Assembly: GCA_941918925.1 (NCBI GenBank)
Contig: OW799237.1
Location: 92,911,015-92,975,014, forward strand
From: Phyto melanocephala
Lineage: Eukaryota; Arthropoda; Insecta; Diptera; Rhinophoridae
Direction of reading: 5' to 3'
DNA: 64,000 nucleotides
Part shown: positions 1 to 10,135 of the stretch, in pieces
Layout: each line of letters opens with the position of its first letter
How positions within the stretch are numbered: the stretch's first letter is position 1
Translations under genes and position numbers: made by a program
Notes under the pieces: model-generated
Told to the model about the DNA's origin: nothing
Seen by the model: the letters and a program-made list of their open reading frames with translations, nothing else
The model's database searches: none

Positions 1-185
1 ATAAACATGAGAAGTAACGCTTGCCGCTCTTGTTTAGGTTTGGCTGTTAGCAAGCACTATGGGTTTGAGCAATTTAAAAATCAGATCTGTTTGGATAAGG
101 AAGAGAATGAATAAAACATGTTGTCTGCCTTTGCCTTAGAGTTAGGCAATTGGGTAACTGTTATACGATTAGTTAAGTAAGTGAT

Positions 186-822
186 ATCTCAGATTCCGAC
201 CCCATAAAGTATATATTTTCTTAAAGCTTATGAATAGGGGATTAAGCTCTGTCAGTCTGTCCGTGTGTATGTTGAAATCAACTTTTTGAAGCCCCCCGAC
301 ATTTCTTGGACTAAAATATCAGAAATATTCGGGAGTAGATCGTTAATCAGAAACATCGATACATAAACAACTGAGATATGAGCAAAAACCCACGACCACC
401 TCCATTTTTTTTACAAAAACAACATTACAACAACAACATACATATGTACATACAAAGGTGTATACTGGTTAGAGTAAACGTGGCATAGAATCCCAGCTGA
501 GCCAAAAAAAATTTATTTTTATTTTTTATATTTTTTTTTAATTTTTTTTTATTTTTTTTTATTGTTTTATATTTATGATTTATATTTTAATTATTTTTTT
601 TTTTAATTTTTTTTTTATTTTTTTTTTATTTTTGTTTTTTTTTTTACATACATACGTAAATTTTTAATTTTACAATGGGATGTTTTTATATATGTATGTT
701 TTTTATATGTATGTACGTATTTCATATGGGATGAATGGTGGTACAAACTACTGTTATTGCATGACTACACGTTGTGAAGGGTATATAAGATTCGGCACGG
801 CCGAATATAGCACTATTACTGG
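186..822 (+). mobile_element. DINE-1-like Helentron, family 1, 5'-truncated
   Basis: The family start (TATACCCTTCACC hairpin) is missing. The copy begins near the block 'ccgaccccataaagtatata', passes the GTCTGTCCGT microsatellite and a T-rich core, and ends with the terminal hairpin ATTCGGCACGGCCGAAT followed by TATAGCACTATTACTGG. Other copies end CTGTTACTTG, so the last bases have drifted. The family is described at 43536-44200. Confidence 0.85.
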
Positions 823-1419
823 TTTTATTTTTATTTAAAAATTTTACTCTTTAAATTTGTTATCTTAAAACGGAATCAAAAACTTGTTTATTTTAGGCGT
901 GGCACTGGCCGCTGTTTATTACGTTGCATTGTAAAAAAATAGGAAAAAATCTAATGGAATTTGGTAAAAAAATATATTTTCTTTGTATGGGAGTGGCACT
1001 GCCCACATTTTTAAATATTATATTTTATTATTACGAGAGTTCTATTACTTAGTGTGAAAATTTTGGTAAAAATTAGTTTAACAGAAGTAGTTGAAAAGAA
1101 ATATTTGATTTGTGTGGGCGTGGCTCAGCCCTATTTTAAACCTTTAAATTATACTGTTAGTGAAAATTTGCTTCGCATGAAAGAGGAACGGACCCACTTT
1201 TAAACTAAATAGAAATACTACTCCGGTCCATTAAAGGTACAGCCAGAAAACAGAAAATCACATTCATTGCCAATCGAATGGTTTAGTTCCTGCAATCGAA
1301 CTTTTCATTTGTGATTATAAAATTTCTATTGCAAGAATCATAATTTATTAGTACTGACACCATATTTATATTTCAAAACGAAATTCTGTAGATATAAACG
1401 TAAAATTCTACTATCACAA
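823..1419. repeat. Degenerate GGGCGTGGC-type repeat units in AT-rich DNA
   Basis: Three diverged units with a G-rich core (ggcgtggcactggcc near 895, gggagtggcactgccc near 990, gggcgtggctcagccc near 1116) lie about 100-125 bases apart. Similar cores occur inside the Helitrons at 7474-7832, 16138-17090 and 38271-38911. The stretch is probably the inside of a decayed Helitron-type element. It would fall in the first intron of the LIM gene. I see no exon here. Confidence 0.45.
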
Positions 1420-1542
1420 CTAAACTATGCGATTGGAAACGATTGCGGTACTCGCAACCGATACTGTTTTCTGTGTGTATATTACATAGATTTTTGTAAA
1501 AACAAGTGCCAAAAATAGATAAATGAATAGCATAAAACTTAC

Positions 1543-1731
1543 CTCCTTATCATCCTGTTTATGCTGATTGTTGTAATATGTTTTTAGTGTTAATTTTGTG
1601 CCGCAGTGTACGCATTTAAAACAGCCCGAATGAAAAAACGTGAAATCCTTTAAAGGACCCACACGATCCACTTGATAAACAGTTTCGTTACAACGCAAAC
1701 ATGTTGATTCGTAAAAATTTGGACGATACAT
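1543..1731 (-). CDS. LIM-domain protein, first coding exon (partial gene)
   Basis: The exon opens with ATG at 1731 in a good fly context (GCTAAAATG) and encodes 63 residues. It then reads GAG|GTAAGT, a consensus splice donor at 1542-1541, so the exon ends in phase 0. Residues C11-X2-C14-X19-H34-X2-C37-X2-C40-X2-C43 match the first six zinc ligands of a LIM domain. The last two ligands must lie in the next exon, which is either left of the window or unrecognised in 1-1419. The segment DRVGPLKDFTFFHSGCFKC is typical of short insect LIM proteins; from memory it resembles the Drosophila CG33521/CG34325 type, which I cannot confirm here. LIM domains bind protein partners, often at the actin cytoskeleton. 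No frameshift or stop is seen. Reading on past the donor only adds hydrophobic intron translation. Confidence 0.82.
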
Positions 1732-3289
1732 TTTAGCAAATTGAAATTTAAAAAAATATTTTTTTTTTTTAATTTTACTCGAGTTATAATAAAATTTTCC
1801 TTTGGGTCGACAAACTTGAAGAGAATGATTTAATTATTTTCTTTGTTACACAAAATTTCACTAAACTTTTTCACTTGGCTTGGTGGTGGTGTTATTGATA
1901 TGTATTGCGATGGGGCTGTTGTACGAATACTGTTGTTGTTATAATTTCCAAAAACATTTAGACGATTGCATGCAACATAAACAAATGAACATGTTGCTGC
2001 ATTTAACTAAAATCGATTATATTTTATTATTTTATTTTATTTGTTTTTTTTTTTCGAATAATTTACTTTCGATGTCTGAATTTGTTATTTAAATTAAAAT
2101 ATTTTTTTTTTTTAATTTTTATTTGAAAAGTGTTTAGTTGAGTAAATATTTATCTGGTTGTTTTGTTTGTTGAACTAGAAAAACGTTTGGATTTTTTTTG
2201 TTAATTAGTTGGCATAGACGTCTGCTCACGTACGAATTTTCTTTTTGTTTTATTTTTTTTTTAACTTAAAAAATTATTTTCACTTAATGATGAATAATTT
2301 GTTATTTTTATTGTTTTTTTTTATTTTCTATTGACTGAGCGTTATTTGCCAAAATTGTTGCAGAAACTTTTTTCACTTTTTTGAGAAATTAAACAACTAG
2401 TGCGTCTTTCTAGTTTGTAAGTTTCTCCATGGAAATTTACGCAGCCGCAGTGCATAATTTGGCATTCAACTCGTACATTTTCTTTAACAATCAATGTGCG
2501 TGAGTGAACAAATTTTTTATTGAAATGATATGTAGAGCCAGTTTTTTTTTTCGTGTTAAATAATCTGTAAAAAATAAAACGAAAAATAAAAGTCAGTTAA
2601 CGAAATAATTTAAACTTAGATTTGGTTTTATCAATGAAAAAATGTTTTAATTATTATCTAGATCTTAATTTATTGACTTTGATTAAATTGGTTTTAATTA
2701 GGAGCGTGTTTAAATATGTTGCGTTTCTGGGTTTCAATTATGAAGGTATTGAAATTCTATAAATAAAAAATAAACAAAAAAATAGATTGATTTTTAAATA
2801 CACAATGATGGTCAGTAATGTGGGAGTTTTAGTTTTATTTGTTTGTTTTTTCACTCAAATATTTAAAAACCACAAATCGTCATTTCTTTAAAAGCTTTAT
2901 AACAGCGTAAGTAATTTAATACAGGGCGATCCAACCGAAACGCACAATATTATTGTAAATAAAACAAAAAGTTTTCAGAGTATTATCTAAATATTTTTGA
3001 TTATGATAGAAGGATCAGGACAGTTATTTTAAAACATCGCTTAATCACGTCTTCGGTGGCATACTTCAATCTCAATGTACATATTTTCAATGACACTGGG
3101 ATATAACTGAAGTTCAATATCGTAAATGTGCCGTATTATCTCATTATGTAGTTGACTTATTGACGTTGTTGTATTATAAAAATTACTTTTAATCTTACTA
3201 GTCTATGAATTTTATATAATGTATGTATACTTCAAAAATAGAGAATATATGTACATATATAGAGTATCAATGGTTGTTGAAACATAAAA
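1732..3289. other. Upstream region of the LIM gene; no other gene seen
   Basis: On the minus strand this is the 5' side of the LIM exon, so it should hold its 5' UTR and possibly its promoter. It is AT-rich with homopolymer runs (1757-1772, 2102-2115, 2319-2331). A lone initiator-like TCAGTC occurs on the minus strand at 2338-2333, but I see no TATA box or downstream element at the right spacing, so I do not call a promoter. The segment 2420-2475 is less AT-rich than its surroundings and could be transcribed. Nothing recognisable was found from 2571 to 3289. Confidence 0.3.
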
Positions 3290-3303
3290 CTAATTGTTTT
3301 ACA

Positions 3304-4048
3304 TGGCGCAGTCGAAAAACTAAAAAAAAAAAATTACGAGCACTACAAATAATTATAAAAGAAACAAAAAAAAACTTTAATACCTCAAGATGGATTGAAA
3401 ATCTATTCCTGATTTAAAAGTGAGTGGAAATAAGGCCAGAAACTGGGATATATTTCTGCGAGATTTTGAGGATTATTTGATTGCAAAAAAATACAAAACT
3501 TAGCGACAATATTAAACTCGCTTTATTAAGAAATCAGATTGGGATTGAAGGTAAAGAGATAATTCGATCATTGAATGTTCCAATTGAAGACAGCAATAAT
3601 TATGCAAAAGTTATAAAATCTCTCACTGACTATTTTATGCCAAAGAAAAATATTTTATACGAAAGATTTGTATTTTATAATCGTTTTCAAAAGCAAAATG
3701 AACAAATTGATGATTTTGTCAGAGATTTAAAAGAACTTTCTAACTGCTGTGAATTTGCAAATGCATCAGAGATGATAAGAGATCGAATCGTATTGGGTAT
3801 AGCCGATTTAAAGATACAAGAAAAATTGTTCAAAATGGATGACATTGAAATTGAGAAAATTATATTAGAATGCAAGATTTATGAAAAGCAAAAACAACAA
3901 ATACAAGTAGTTCAAGAATCAAAAAAGCAGATAGATAATATCCAAGAGAAATATGAAAATTTTGGTGAGATGGAAAATTTAGATTTTATAAATATTAAAC
4001 AAAGACAAGGTAAATTAAATAATTATCAATCTAAAAACAAAATAATGT
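3304..4048 (+). pseudogene. Ty3/gypsy-type retroelement 5' relic with gag fragment
   Basis: A TGGCGCAGTCG motif at 3304 resembles the primer-binding site that follows the 5' LTR in insect Ty3/gypsy elements. From an ATG at 3390 the frame has a stop at codon 3, then reads into a gag-like region. A shift within the A-run at 3485-3491 moves it to the frame open from 3481. The roughly 190 residues to about 4048 look like a retrotransposon Gag capsid-type domain: helical, charged, with motifs such as LTDYFMPKKN, FYNRFQKQ, IRDRIVLGI and a lysine/glutamine-rich tail. In intact relatives a zinc knuckle would follow; here the sequence stops at KNKIMC and passes into an unrelated antisense transposase fragment. 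No LTR borders, protease or reverse transcriptase were found. Assignment to Gag is by pattern only. Confidence 0.6.
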
Positions 4049-4740
4049 GTGTGGCAAGTGGCACCATCGTGTTAGAATCACATATTGTCCAAGTCCATAT
4101 CCTCAATTTTGGGCTCCAAAAAAACGTTTGTAATGATCTTGCGATAGAGAACACCTTTCGCGGTAATTGCTTGACCGACCTCATTTTCGAAGAAGTACGG
4201 CCCGATGACATCACCAGCCCTATAAACCGCACTAAGCAGTCACTTTTTATGCATACAATGACTTCAATAATCACTCGTGAGTTCTTATTTGACCAAATGC
4301 GCAAATTTTGCTTATTAACGAATTCACTGAAGTAAAAGTGTTCCTTATTGCTGAAGATAATTTTCTTTGGAAAGTAACCATTCGTTTCTGTCTGTTCAAC
4401 CAACTATTCGCCGTATTAAAAACGTTTGAAATAGTCAATAGGTTTCAGCTCTTGAGTTAATATAACCTTGTTAGCGTGTAAATTCAAATCGTTATGCAAA
4501 ATTTGCATGGTGTTCGTGTTTTATTGTTGGGCACGACCACGAGTCGCGGTTGATGGCTCTTCTGCCTCACTATCGCGGACAACAGCAATGCTTACCGCAT
4601 TTTTCACATTTGCTAAAATGTTTTTCGTAAAATGTTTTAACAATCTTAACACCCTGCTAGTTGTGTCAAACACTAATGGTGTTTTTCTTTCTGACAAAAA
4701 TGTTACAATAATGCTACCATTCGAGCGGGTTTATGTTCTA
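4049..4740 (-). pseudogene. Tc1/mariner-superfamily transposase relic (DUF4817-like)
   Basis: Read on the minus strand from about 4700 downward, several frames give pieces of an IS630/Tc1/mariner-type transposase. First comes a segment with EAEEPSTATRGRAQQ, then LKPIDYFKR, then KKIIFSNKEHFYFSEFVNKQ. In that last piece the usual SDEAHF has become SNKEHF, so the first catalytic Asp is lost. The fragment ends near a degenerate form of the QDGATCHT segment (DSNTMVPLATH). Stops and shifts separate the pieces. The C-terminal third with the last catalytic residue is absent. It abuts the gag relic at 4048, which suggests insertion into it or joining by deletion. The family label is from memory of conserved motifs. 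Confidence 0.68.
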
Positions 4741-5068
4741 TTCTAAAAATACATGCAAGAGTGCAAACAGTTATCGTGTTCTTTTCTGAACATGTTGCAC
4801 AAATAACTGGCAAGAGTGTAGCATATCTTACCCCCAATTATATTTCAGTGTAACAAAGTACCATTTTTTACAGCTGTGTTATGTGTATAAATACTTTTTT
4901 ATGCAAACGAGTTTTTAACACAGAATGTGTTAATGTGTAAAATCATGAAATTTTTCTGTTCCATTGAAACAAAAAAAAAATGGAAAACTTTATAAGGGGT
5001 TGTGTAGACTGATAAAAATGTTACACATACTTATTGCAACATTTTTTTTAGAAAGGAAAACACCATAA
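4676..5068. mobile_element. Inverted-repeat element (MITE-like)
   Basis: Imperfect arms face each other. The left arm (about 4676-4712) starts ATGGTGTTTTTCTTTCTGAC. The reverse complement of the right arm (about 5028-5068) starts ATGGTGTTTTCCTTTCTAA and continues with the shared AAAATGTTRCAATAA. The 320-base interior is AT-rich and shows no coding region. It overlaps the upstream end of the transposase relic, so it may be that element's end or a separate insertion. No target duplication was recognised. Confidence 0.45.
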
Positions 5069-6161
5069 AACACAAAAAAATGTGAAATTTAGTTGGGAAA
5101 AAATTTCTTAAAACATTTTCAAATGATATAGTAAACATTTCATTAAATTGTTATGCTTCCCATTTTCTAATTCCACTCACAACCGGTTTTGAAAATGCAT
5201 TCCACTCGGCTAATATCGGAATGATTTATTAATATAATCTTAAATGTTTACAATTCAGTTAAAATTTTTTTAGGAAGTTTAATATAAGAAAATGAACTTA
5301 AACCAGAATAAAATAATTTACTATAAATAAATTTTTTTTAAACCCAAAAATTATTCGTATCAAATAAAAGAAAATATATTTTTTAAACATATTTCTTTAG
5401 TTGCACTTTCCCTTTAATTATCTATTCGTCATAAAGATTGAAAAATATATCACTTTATGATGGTAAAAAATTACAAACATAAAATTTGATTGTAAAACTG
5501 TTGGCCATTGAAACCGGAAAACCTAAACAACTGTGACATCATAAATATTTTCCCATTATTGTTCAAATATAATTGAGCTAATAAATAAAAGTAACTAGTG
5601 CCACCTCACATCTTTTACAACTGTCAAAAGCAATATGATTCAAAAAAAAAAAAAAATAAAATAAAAATTAAAAAAAAAAATAAAATAAAAATTAAAAAAA
5701 AAATTAAATTTTCAACATTTTATTGTGAAATAAGAAAACTACTCTGGAGACATAAACTTAAAAAATGGGAGATATTGTTGTTGCAGTTAGCTCTCAACAT
5801 TAAATCAAAGACTTGAGAAAAACTTTTGAAAATTTTAAATGCAATTTCTATTTAAATAAGACAAGTGTTCATTTTAAAAATTCATGGTATTGATATGTAC
5901 ATACATATAAACATAAAGAAATGAAATGAAAGAAATTATACAGAAATTACAAATATCGTACCATCTTGTTGAAGGTTTTATCAGACAACTTCGATAACAT
6001 CTCGAAGACTTTGCTGATAATTCTGAGTAACCTAGAAGAGGAAATTTGTCACCTTTTTTTTATCTGTTTGCTTTTTTAATGGGTTGTAGGTGACATTAAT
6101 ATGGTAATGAATTTATGGAAAAATCCATGAACTTCACAATGATTTAAAGGACTTATTGACA
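5069..6161. other. AT-rich DNA with a dispersed repeat; no gene
   Basis: The segment 5180-5350 shares GAAAATGCATTCCACTCGGC and weaker downstream similarity with 46845-47000, so both belong to one old repeat family. An A-rich low-complexity block lies at 5641-5705 and makes a false lysine-rich reading frame. Nothing else is recognised. Confidence 0.4.
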
Positions 6162-7075
6162 AAAAGGTGGCTCAAAATTAATCATACAATTTTATTTTTG
6201 AATAACTTTTTTTATTAAATTAAAAAAAATTATTTTGATTGGTGGAAATCTTTAATTGTTTTGTACAACTGTTAATTGAAAAATGTAATATCAGCCAAAT
6301 GGCTGCCGCCAGTGTTGATAAACATTTGTGCGAATTTTATCGCATTTTGCATGACTCTCCTCAATATTTCCGATGATAACTGTTCTGTCGAATAATCTCC
6401 TTAAGGGACTGGAACTTAATGGCACAAACCCGCGACTTAAACTAGTCCCAAAGAAAGAAGTCTGGGATGGTTAAATCGAGGGGCTCGTCGCTCATGATGA
6501 TTTTCGACTCAAAATCTTCCTCTTTGTTGTTGAGTTTGAGGATGTCTCTACAGCAATTTACACGCGACTGACGGTCAGCAAGCATTAACTGATGCACTGT
6601 TTGCACTTTGTATGGGAACATATGTAAGTGTTTTATTAAAATTCGCTGTAGGGTCCATCTGGTGACGCCCAATGGCGTGGCACGTCGTCTACTTGATGTT
6701 TCTTTGTTTTCAGCAACACCAGCAGCCATAGTTGCGATATTCTTGACAGAACGACCAGTCCGTTGCCGGTCACATCCTGAAAGATCTGTTATGGTTCCAG
6801 TCTGTTCAAATCGAGCCGCTAAGCGGCGTAATGTTTGTCCAGTTGGCCCGACACGATTAGGAAATCTACGACGAAATTCACGCTGAGCTAATACCACAGA
6901 CCGATTATTTGTTAAAAAATCGATGGAGTTATTCCACGCTCCTGCGAAGTTTAGCGCTTCATTGTTTGTCTGTTTGTATTCTGCAGCTGTCTAGTTCAAA
7001 ATATGATTCACGTAAATTGCCATTTGAAAAAGTTATTAAATCTTGCGATAGAGTGATTAATTATGCGCCACCTTG
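6162..7075 (-). mobile_element. Tc1/mariner-type transposon, internally deleted
   Basis: Terminal inverted repeats are visible: AAGGTGGCTCAAAATTAATC near 6164 and the reverse complement of ATTAATTATGCGCCACCTT near 7057-7074, with about five mismatches over 24 bases. Between them lies a degenerate transposase on the minus strand (separate entry). The length of about 0.9 kb is short for an autonomous element of this class (about 1.3 kb), which fits the internal deletion seen in its coding part. Confidence 0.7.
6260..6897 (-). pseudogene. Transposase of the 6162-7075 element, internally deleted
   Basis: The open stretch 6897-6442 (151 codons) carries an N-terminal helix-turn-helix region: REFRRRFPNR, LRRLAARFEQTGTI, then TGRSVKNIATMAAGV and RRRATPLGVTRWTLQRIL. 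It continues through HMFPYKVQ to KIIMSDEPLDLT. There the first catalytic Asp motif (normally SDEAHF) is joined directly to IPDFFLWD, the segment around the third catalytic Asp (normally LDFFLWG). The middle of the catalytic core, including the second Asp, has been deleted. A further C-terminal piece continues in another frame (6440-6260: VMQNAIKFAQ, INTGGSHLADI). It cannot encode an active enzyme, although the DNA-binding half could in principle still be made. The DUF4817-like family label is from memory. Confidence 0.75.
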
Positions 7076-7094
7076 TAGTTTAACCTTCATATTT

Positions 7095-7240
7095 ATGATA
7101 AATTTTTTAAATAAATTAAATTTAAAAAAAAAATTTTAAAAACTTTTTAAATTTTTCCGTTCAGCCGTTTTTGCGTGATTGAGTAACAAATATTCAAACA
7201 TACAAAAATTCACATTTATTATATTAGTAGGATAAGATTT
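7095..7240 (+). repeat. Possible non-LTR (RTE-type) 3' tail
   Basis: The words ttcagccgtttttgcgtgat, caaacatacaaaaattcaca and tatattagtaggat follow one another, as in the 3' ends of many insect RTE-like retrotransposons. No coding part is attached. Low confidence, pattern memory only. Confidence 0.3.
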
Positions 7241-7473
7241 TATTGAAATACAAAAATTTTATTAAAAAAAACTTGTTTAATTTCAACAAAAAAATTGAAA
7301 TCAAATAAATAACAGTAGAATTTCGGCCACTTAATAACTCCTTTTTTCCATTTTTGGATAGTCACAAGCTCTTATTGTAACACGCTTGCCTGGTCCAAAT
7401 TTAGCATTTGTAACTAATTTCTTTAATGCAGCTTAATTTTTTTTTTATTCTGGATATTGTTGATTTGTGCCAC

Positions 7474-7832
7474 GCCCTTAAGAAATAAGTTATCATTTTT
7501 AGCTACTTGCACTAGATCGAATTTTCTGAAACTTTGCACACATATATTGAGCTGTCATGACTATATAATTTCGTGATTAGAAAAGTGGGCAGGGCCACGC
7601 CCATAAAAAAAAGTTATAATTTTGAGGTACTTGCACTGGGCCGATTTTTCTGAAACTTTGCACACATATTGAGCCGTCATGACTATAAAGTTTCGTGATA
7701 AGAAAAGTGGGCAGTGCCACGCCCTTTAAAAAAAGTTATAATTTTTAGCTTTTTGCACTTGATATTCCATTTAAATTCAGAATGCATTTTTATTCATTAA
7801 GGGGCGTAGCAACGCGCGCCGGACTTTTCTAG
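7474..7832 (+). mobile_element. Helitron, 5'-truncated, with 3' hairpin
   Basis: The copy shares its internal ~122-base repeat unit with the Helitron at 38271-38911 (GGGCAGNGCCACGCCC, then CTGAAACTTTGCACACA, then TTTCGTGATTAG). Two full units and a partial one are present. The 3' end has the features expected of a Helitron: a GGCGTAGCAACGCGCGCC hairpin and a terminal CTAG at 7829-7832 followed by T. The 5' TC end is absent. Confidence 0.72.
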
Positions 7833-7859
7833 TATGTAAATAAAAATGACAAATTGATC

Positions 7860-7997
7860 ATTTTGGGAGAAAAGTTGCGATTACTGAGGTTTTTTTTTTT
7901 AAGTTGCATTAATTGAGTCAACAATGCAAACAATTTACGAGTTGAAATAATCGAGGAGTTGCGCTTATCGAGGGTTGCGTTAAGCGAGGTGGCACTG
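7860..7997. mobile_element. Possible pogo-like terminal fragment
   Basis: The sequence repeats words of the kind tgcg-tta-tcgag and ends GCGAGGTGGCACTG just before TA (7998-7999), resembling the right end of a pogo/Tigger-type element (terminal CAGT...ACTG with TA duplication). The matching left end was not found. Confidence 0.3.
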
Positions 7998-7999
7998 TA

Positions 8000-8511
8000 T
8001 TATTATTATTTTAGTTTTTGTAATTTACATAAAAGAAAATATTTATATTTGAATTTTTTTTTTAATTTTTGAATAAAATCTTTTTGCTTTTATTACCAAA
8101 TGTGATGTCTTTGTAAAATACTTAAAGAAAACGAAGCTCTGTACAAAATGATTAAGATTTATAAAATAATAAAGTTTTTTAATTAGAGTTTTTTTTTAAA
8201 TCTTTATGCTGAAAAAAAATCTTTTTATGTTGATTTTTTTCTTTGCTATGGCCAATTCACAACCAGTGTAGTGTTGTTGTATCAATCACTATTGAAAAAA
8301 TTTTTAATAGATTGATTTTTTTTCCAAATTTTAGTTTGAAAAGTATTGTTTTTTTTTTCTTAAAAACATACTACAGTACAATAGATGCTATGAATTTGGT
8401 AAATATTTTATTAATAAACACAACTAAATTGTAGAGTGGGGCACAAATGGCTACTTTATTTCATTTTTGTCAAAAACTTCGGTCGTTTTTTTTACGAACC
8501 CCCCTATTAAA
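8000..8511. other. AT-rich, nothing recognised
   Basis: T-runs and short open frames without family resemblance. The frame at 8243-8434 has a composition typical of translated AT-rich intergenic DNA. Confidence 0.3.
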
Positions 8512-8760
8512 TCTGTGGCTTAGAGCTAAAAGGGCCAATGTCAAAATATTTACTTTTGAGAAAATTGGAATTGAACTTTAATTTTTGTAGGTGCCTTCAT
8601 AGTGACATTGGCCAGCATTTGATTTATGAAGTTGTTCTGGGTTAAGTATGACTTTAGCTGTTTTACCATAATGAAATAGGGCAAGAAAACAAATATAACG
8701 CAATGATTAACTCTAAAATGCAAAAAAGTGACATTGGCCCTTTTAGCTCCAAGCCACAGA
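8512..8760. mobile_element. MITE with 32-bp inverted repeats
   Basis: The left arm starts TCTGTGGCTTAGAGCTAAAA (8512) and continues through GGGCCAATGTCA. The right arm is its reverse complement ending CAAGCCACAGA at 8760, with one mismatch in 32 bases. The interior has no coding capacity. Flanks (ctattaaa / cattatct) do not give a clear target duplication, so the superfamily is open. Confidence 0.65.
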
Positions 8761-10135
8761 CATTATCTTGTGGTTTGTGCAAGAAATGAATGAGTTGATT
8801 GGCGAAACGAATGCAAGTAACCGATTGGCGCAACTCTACTTAAATGCATTAGGTTTATACGTTGTTAAAGATATAGAAAAACAAAATAACAGTTGCAAAG
8901 CTTTTAAATGCAGTTTTTGGGAGAATTCAAATCGTAACGCACGTTACAGGAATCATTGGGCATATTTTTATTTTTTTTTTATTGCAGATTTAAATTTCTT
9001 ATTTGCTTAAAGGCATAAAAGCAATTAGTAGATATTAAAAATATCTTAAAAAATCATTATAATCGTAATAAAAAAAAATTATTATCGGTGACGAACATTA
9101 CAGCATAAACCTACCATGTCAATCTTTTCAAAATATTAAACAAATAAATTTTTTTTTCTAAAATCAAAGAGAATTAAATGGGTAGAATAATTGCTTTCGA
9201 TTGGACCATGTATATTAACACTAAAGTAATGGCATAAACGCATAACAATTTTTAATTTATTTAATAAACTTAGTCGATCAGAGGTAGGGCAGAATTTAGT
9301 TATAATTTTTGTTTTAATAATTAATAAAATAAGTAAATTTATTTTTATATTTATCAAAACAAATTTCATCGTAATACTCCTTTGAAAAAATTAAGTTGAT
9401 CTAATTAAATAAATTGGTAATGGCACATATATGAAATATTTTATTTCAAATTTACAAAATTTTTATTTAAAAATGTTGTTAACAACTTTTAAAGATTTTT
9501 TTTTTAAATTTGATGTTTTATGAACTGAGTTGTATCGACCCTGTAGGAAATGTCTATAGTGAAATAGTGCTGATTCACTATTGAGTCTGTTGGCAGTACT
9601 ATTGACCAATTATACCCCAATGTTCTTTTCTGTAGACATTTAACTTGTGCTTGTCATTGAAAATCCATTAGTGACGTTAGAACTACTGGCTGGGTAGTTC
9701 TTATGGGACTATATAGAGACATTGGAACCAGATATTCTTTAGGTTATTTAAGTAATCTAATTTAATCACTTTTGGTACTTTTTACTTCATTAAATTAAAA
9801 TATTATTTTTAAATCTAAAACTAAACTACAGTTTATCATCTAAAATAATTTGACTGAAATTTTTTTGCAATTTTTCTGTTTTGCATTTCAAAATGTAAAA
9901 AGAGTAAACGTTTTCTAATATGACATTGGAATTTTCTATTTATATTATATTTAATTTTAATGTTTTGTTGACAATAGCACCAAAAAGTCACCAAATTAGT
10001 CGACACAAGTAGTGACTTGGAGACACCTGACCCCAGGTTTCCTGCAGGGGTTGTCAAAAAATTAAAAAAAAAAAGATTTTTTTCAAAACTTTTGCCTAAT
10101 GACAAACAACGAAAGCAGTGTTTTTATTTAATATA
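8761..10135. other. AT-rich DNA; one unassigned short frame, no supported gene
   Basis: A frame from the in-frame ATG at 8786 to 9010 encodes MNELIGETNASNRLAQLYLN and onward with a more coding-like codon mixture than its surroundings. It runs into a poly-T tract followed by ATTGCAG near 8987, which looks like a splice acceptor. I do not recognise the peptide and cannot call it. Other frames (9136-9369, 9836-10105) are AT-rich noise. No repeat family was recognised. Confidence 0.25.

Noticed and set aside
1420..1542. Extension of the LIM frame beyond residue 63
   Set aside because: A consensus GTAAGT donor lies at 1542, and the extra residues are hydrophobic intron-type translation that would break the LIM finger.
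2333..2338. Initiator of the LIM gene promoter (TCAGTC, minus strand)
   Set aside because: No TATA box or downstream promoter element at the right distance; a six-base match in AT-rich DNA is weak.
5598..5816. Lysine-rich plus-strand frame
   Set aside because: Composed of an A-rich low-complexity tract (5641-5705); no protein-like organisation.
6608..6886. 92-codon plus-strand frame
   Set aside because: Antisense shadow of the transposase helix-turn-helix region on the minus strand.
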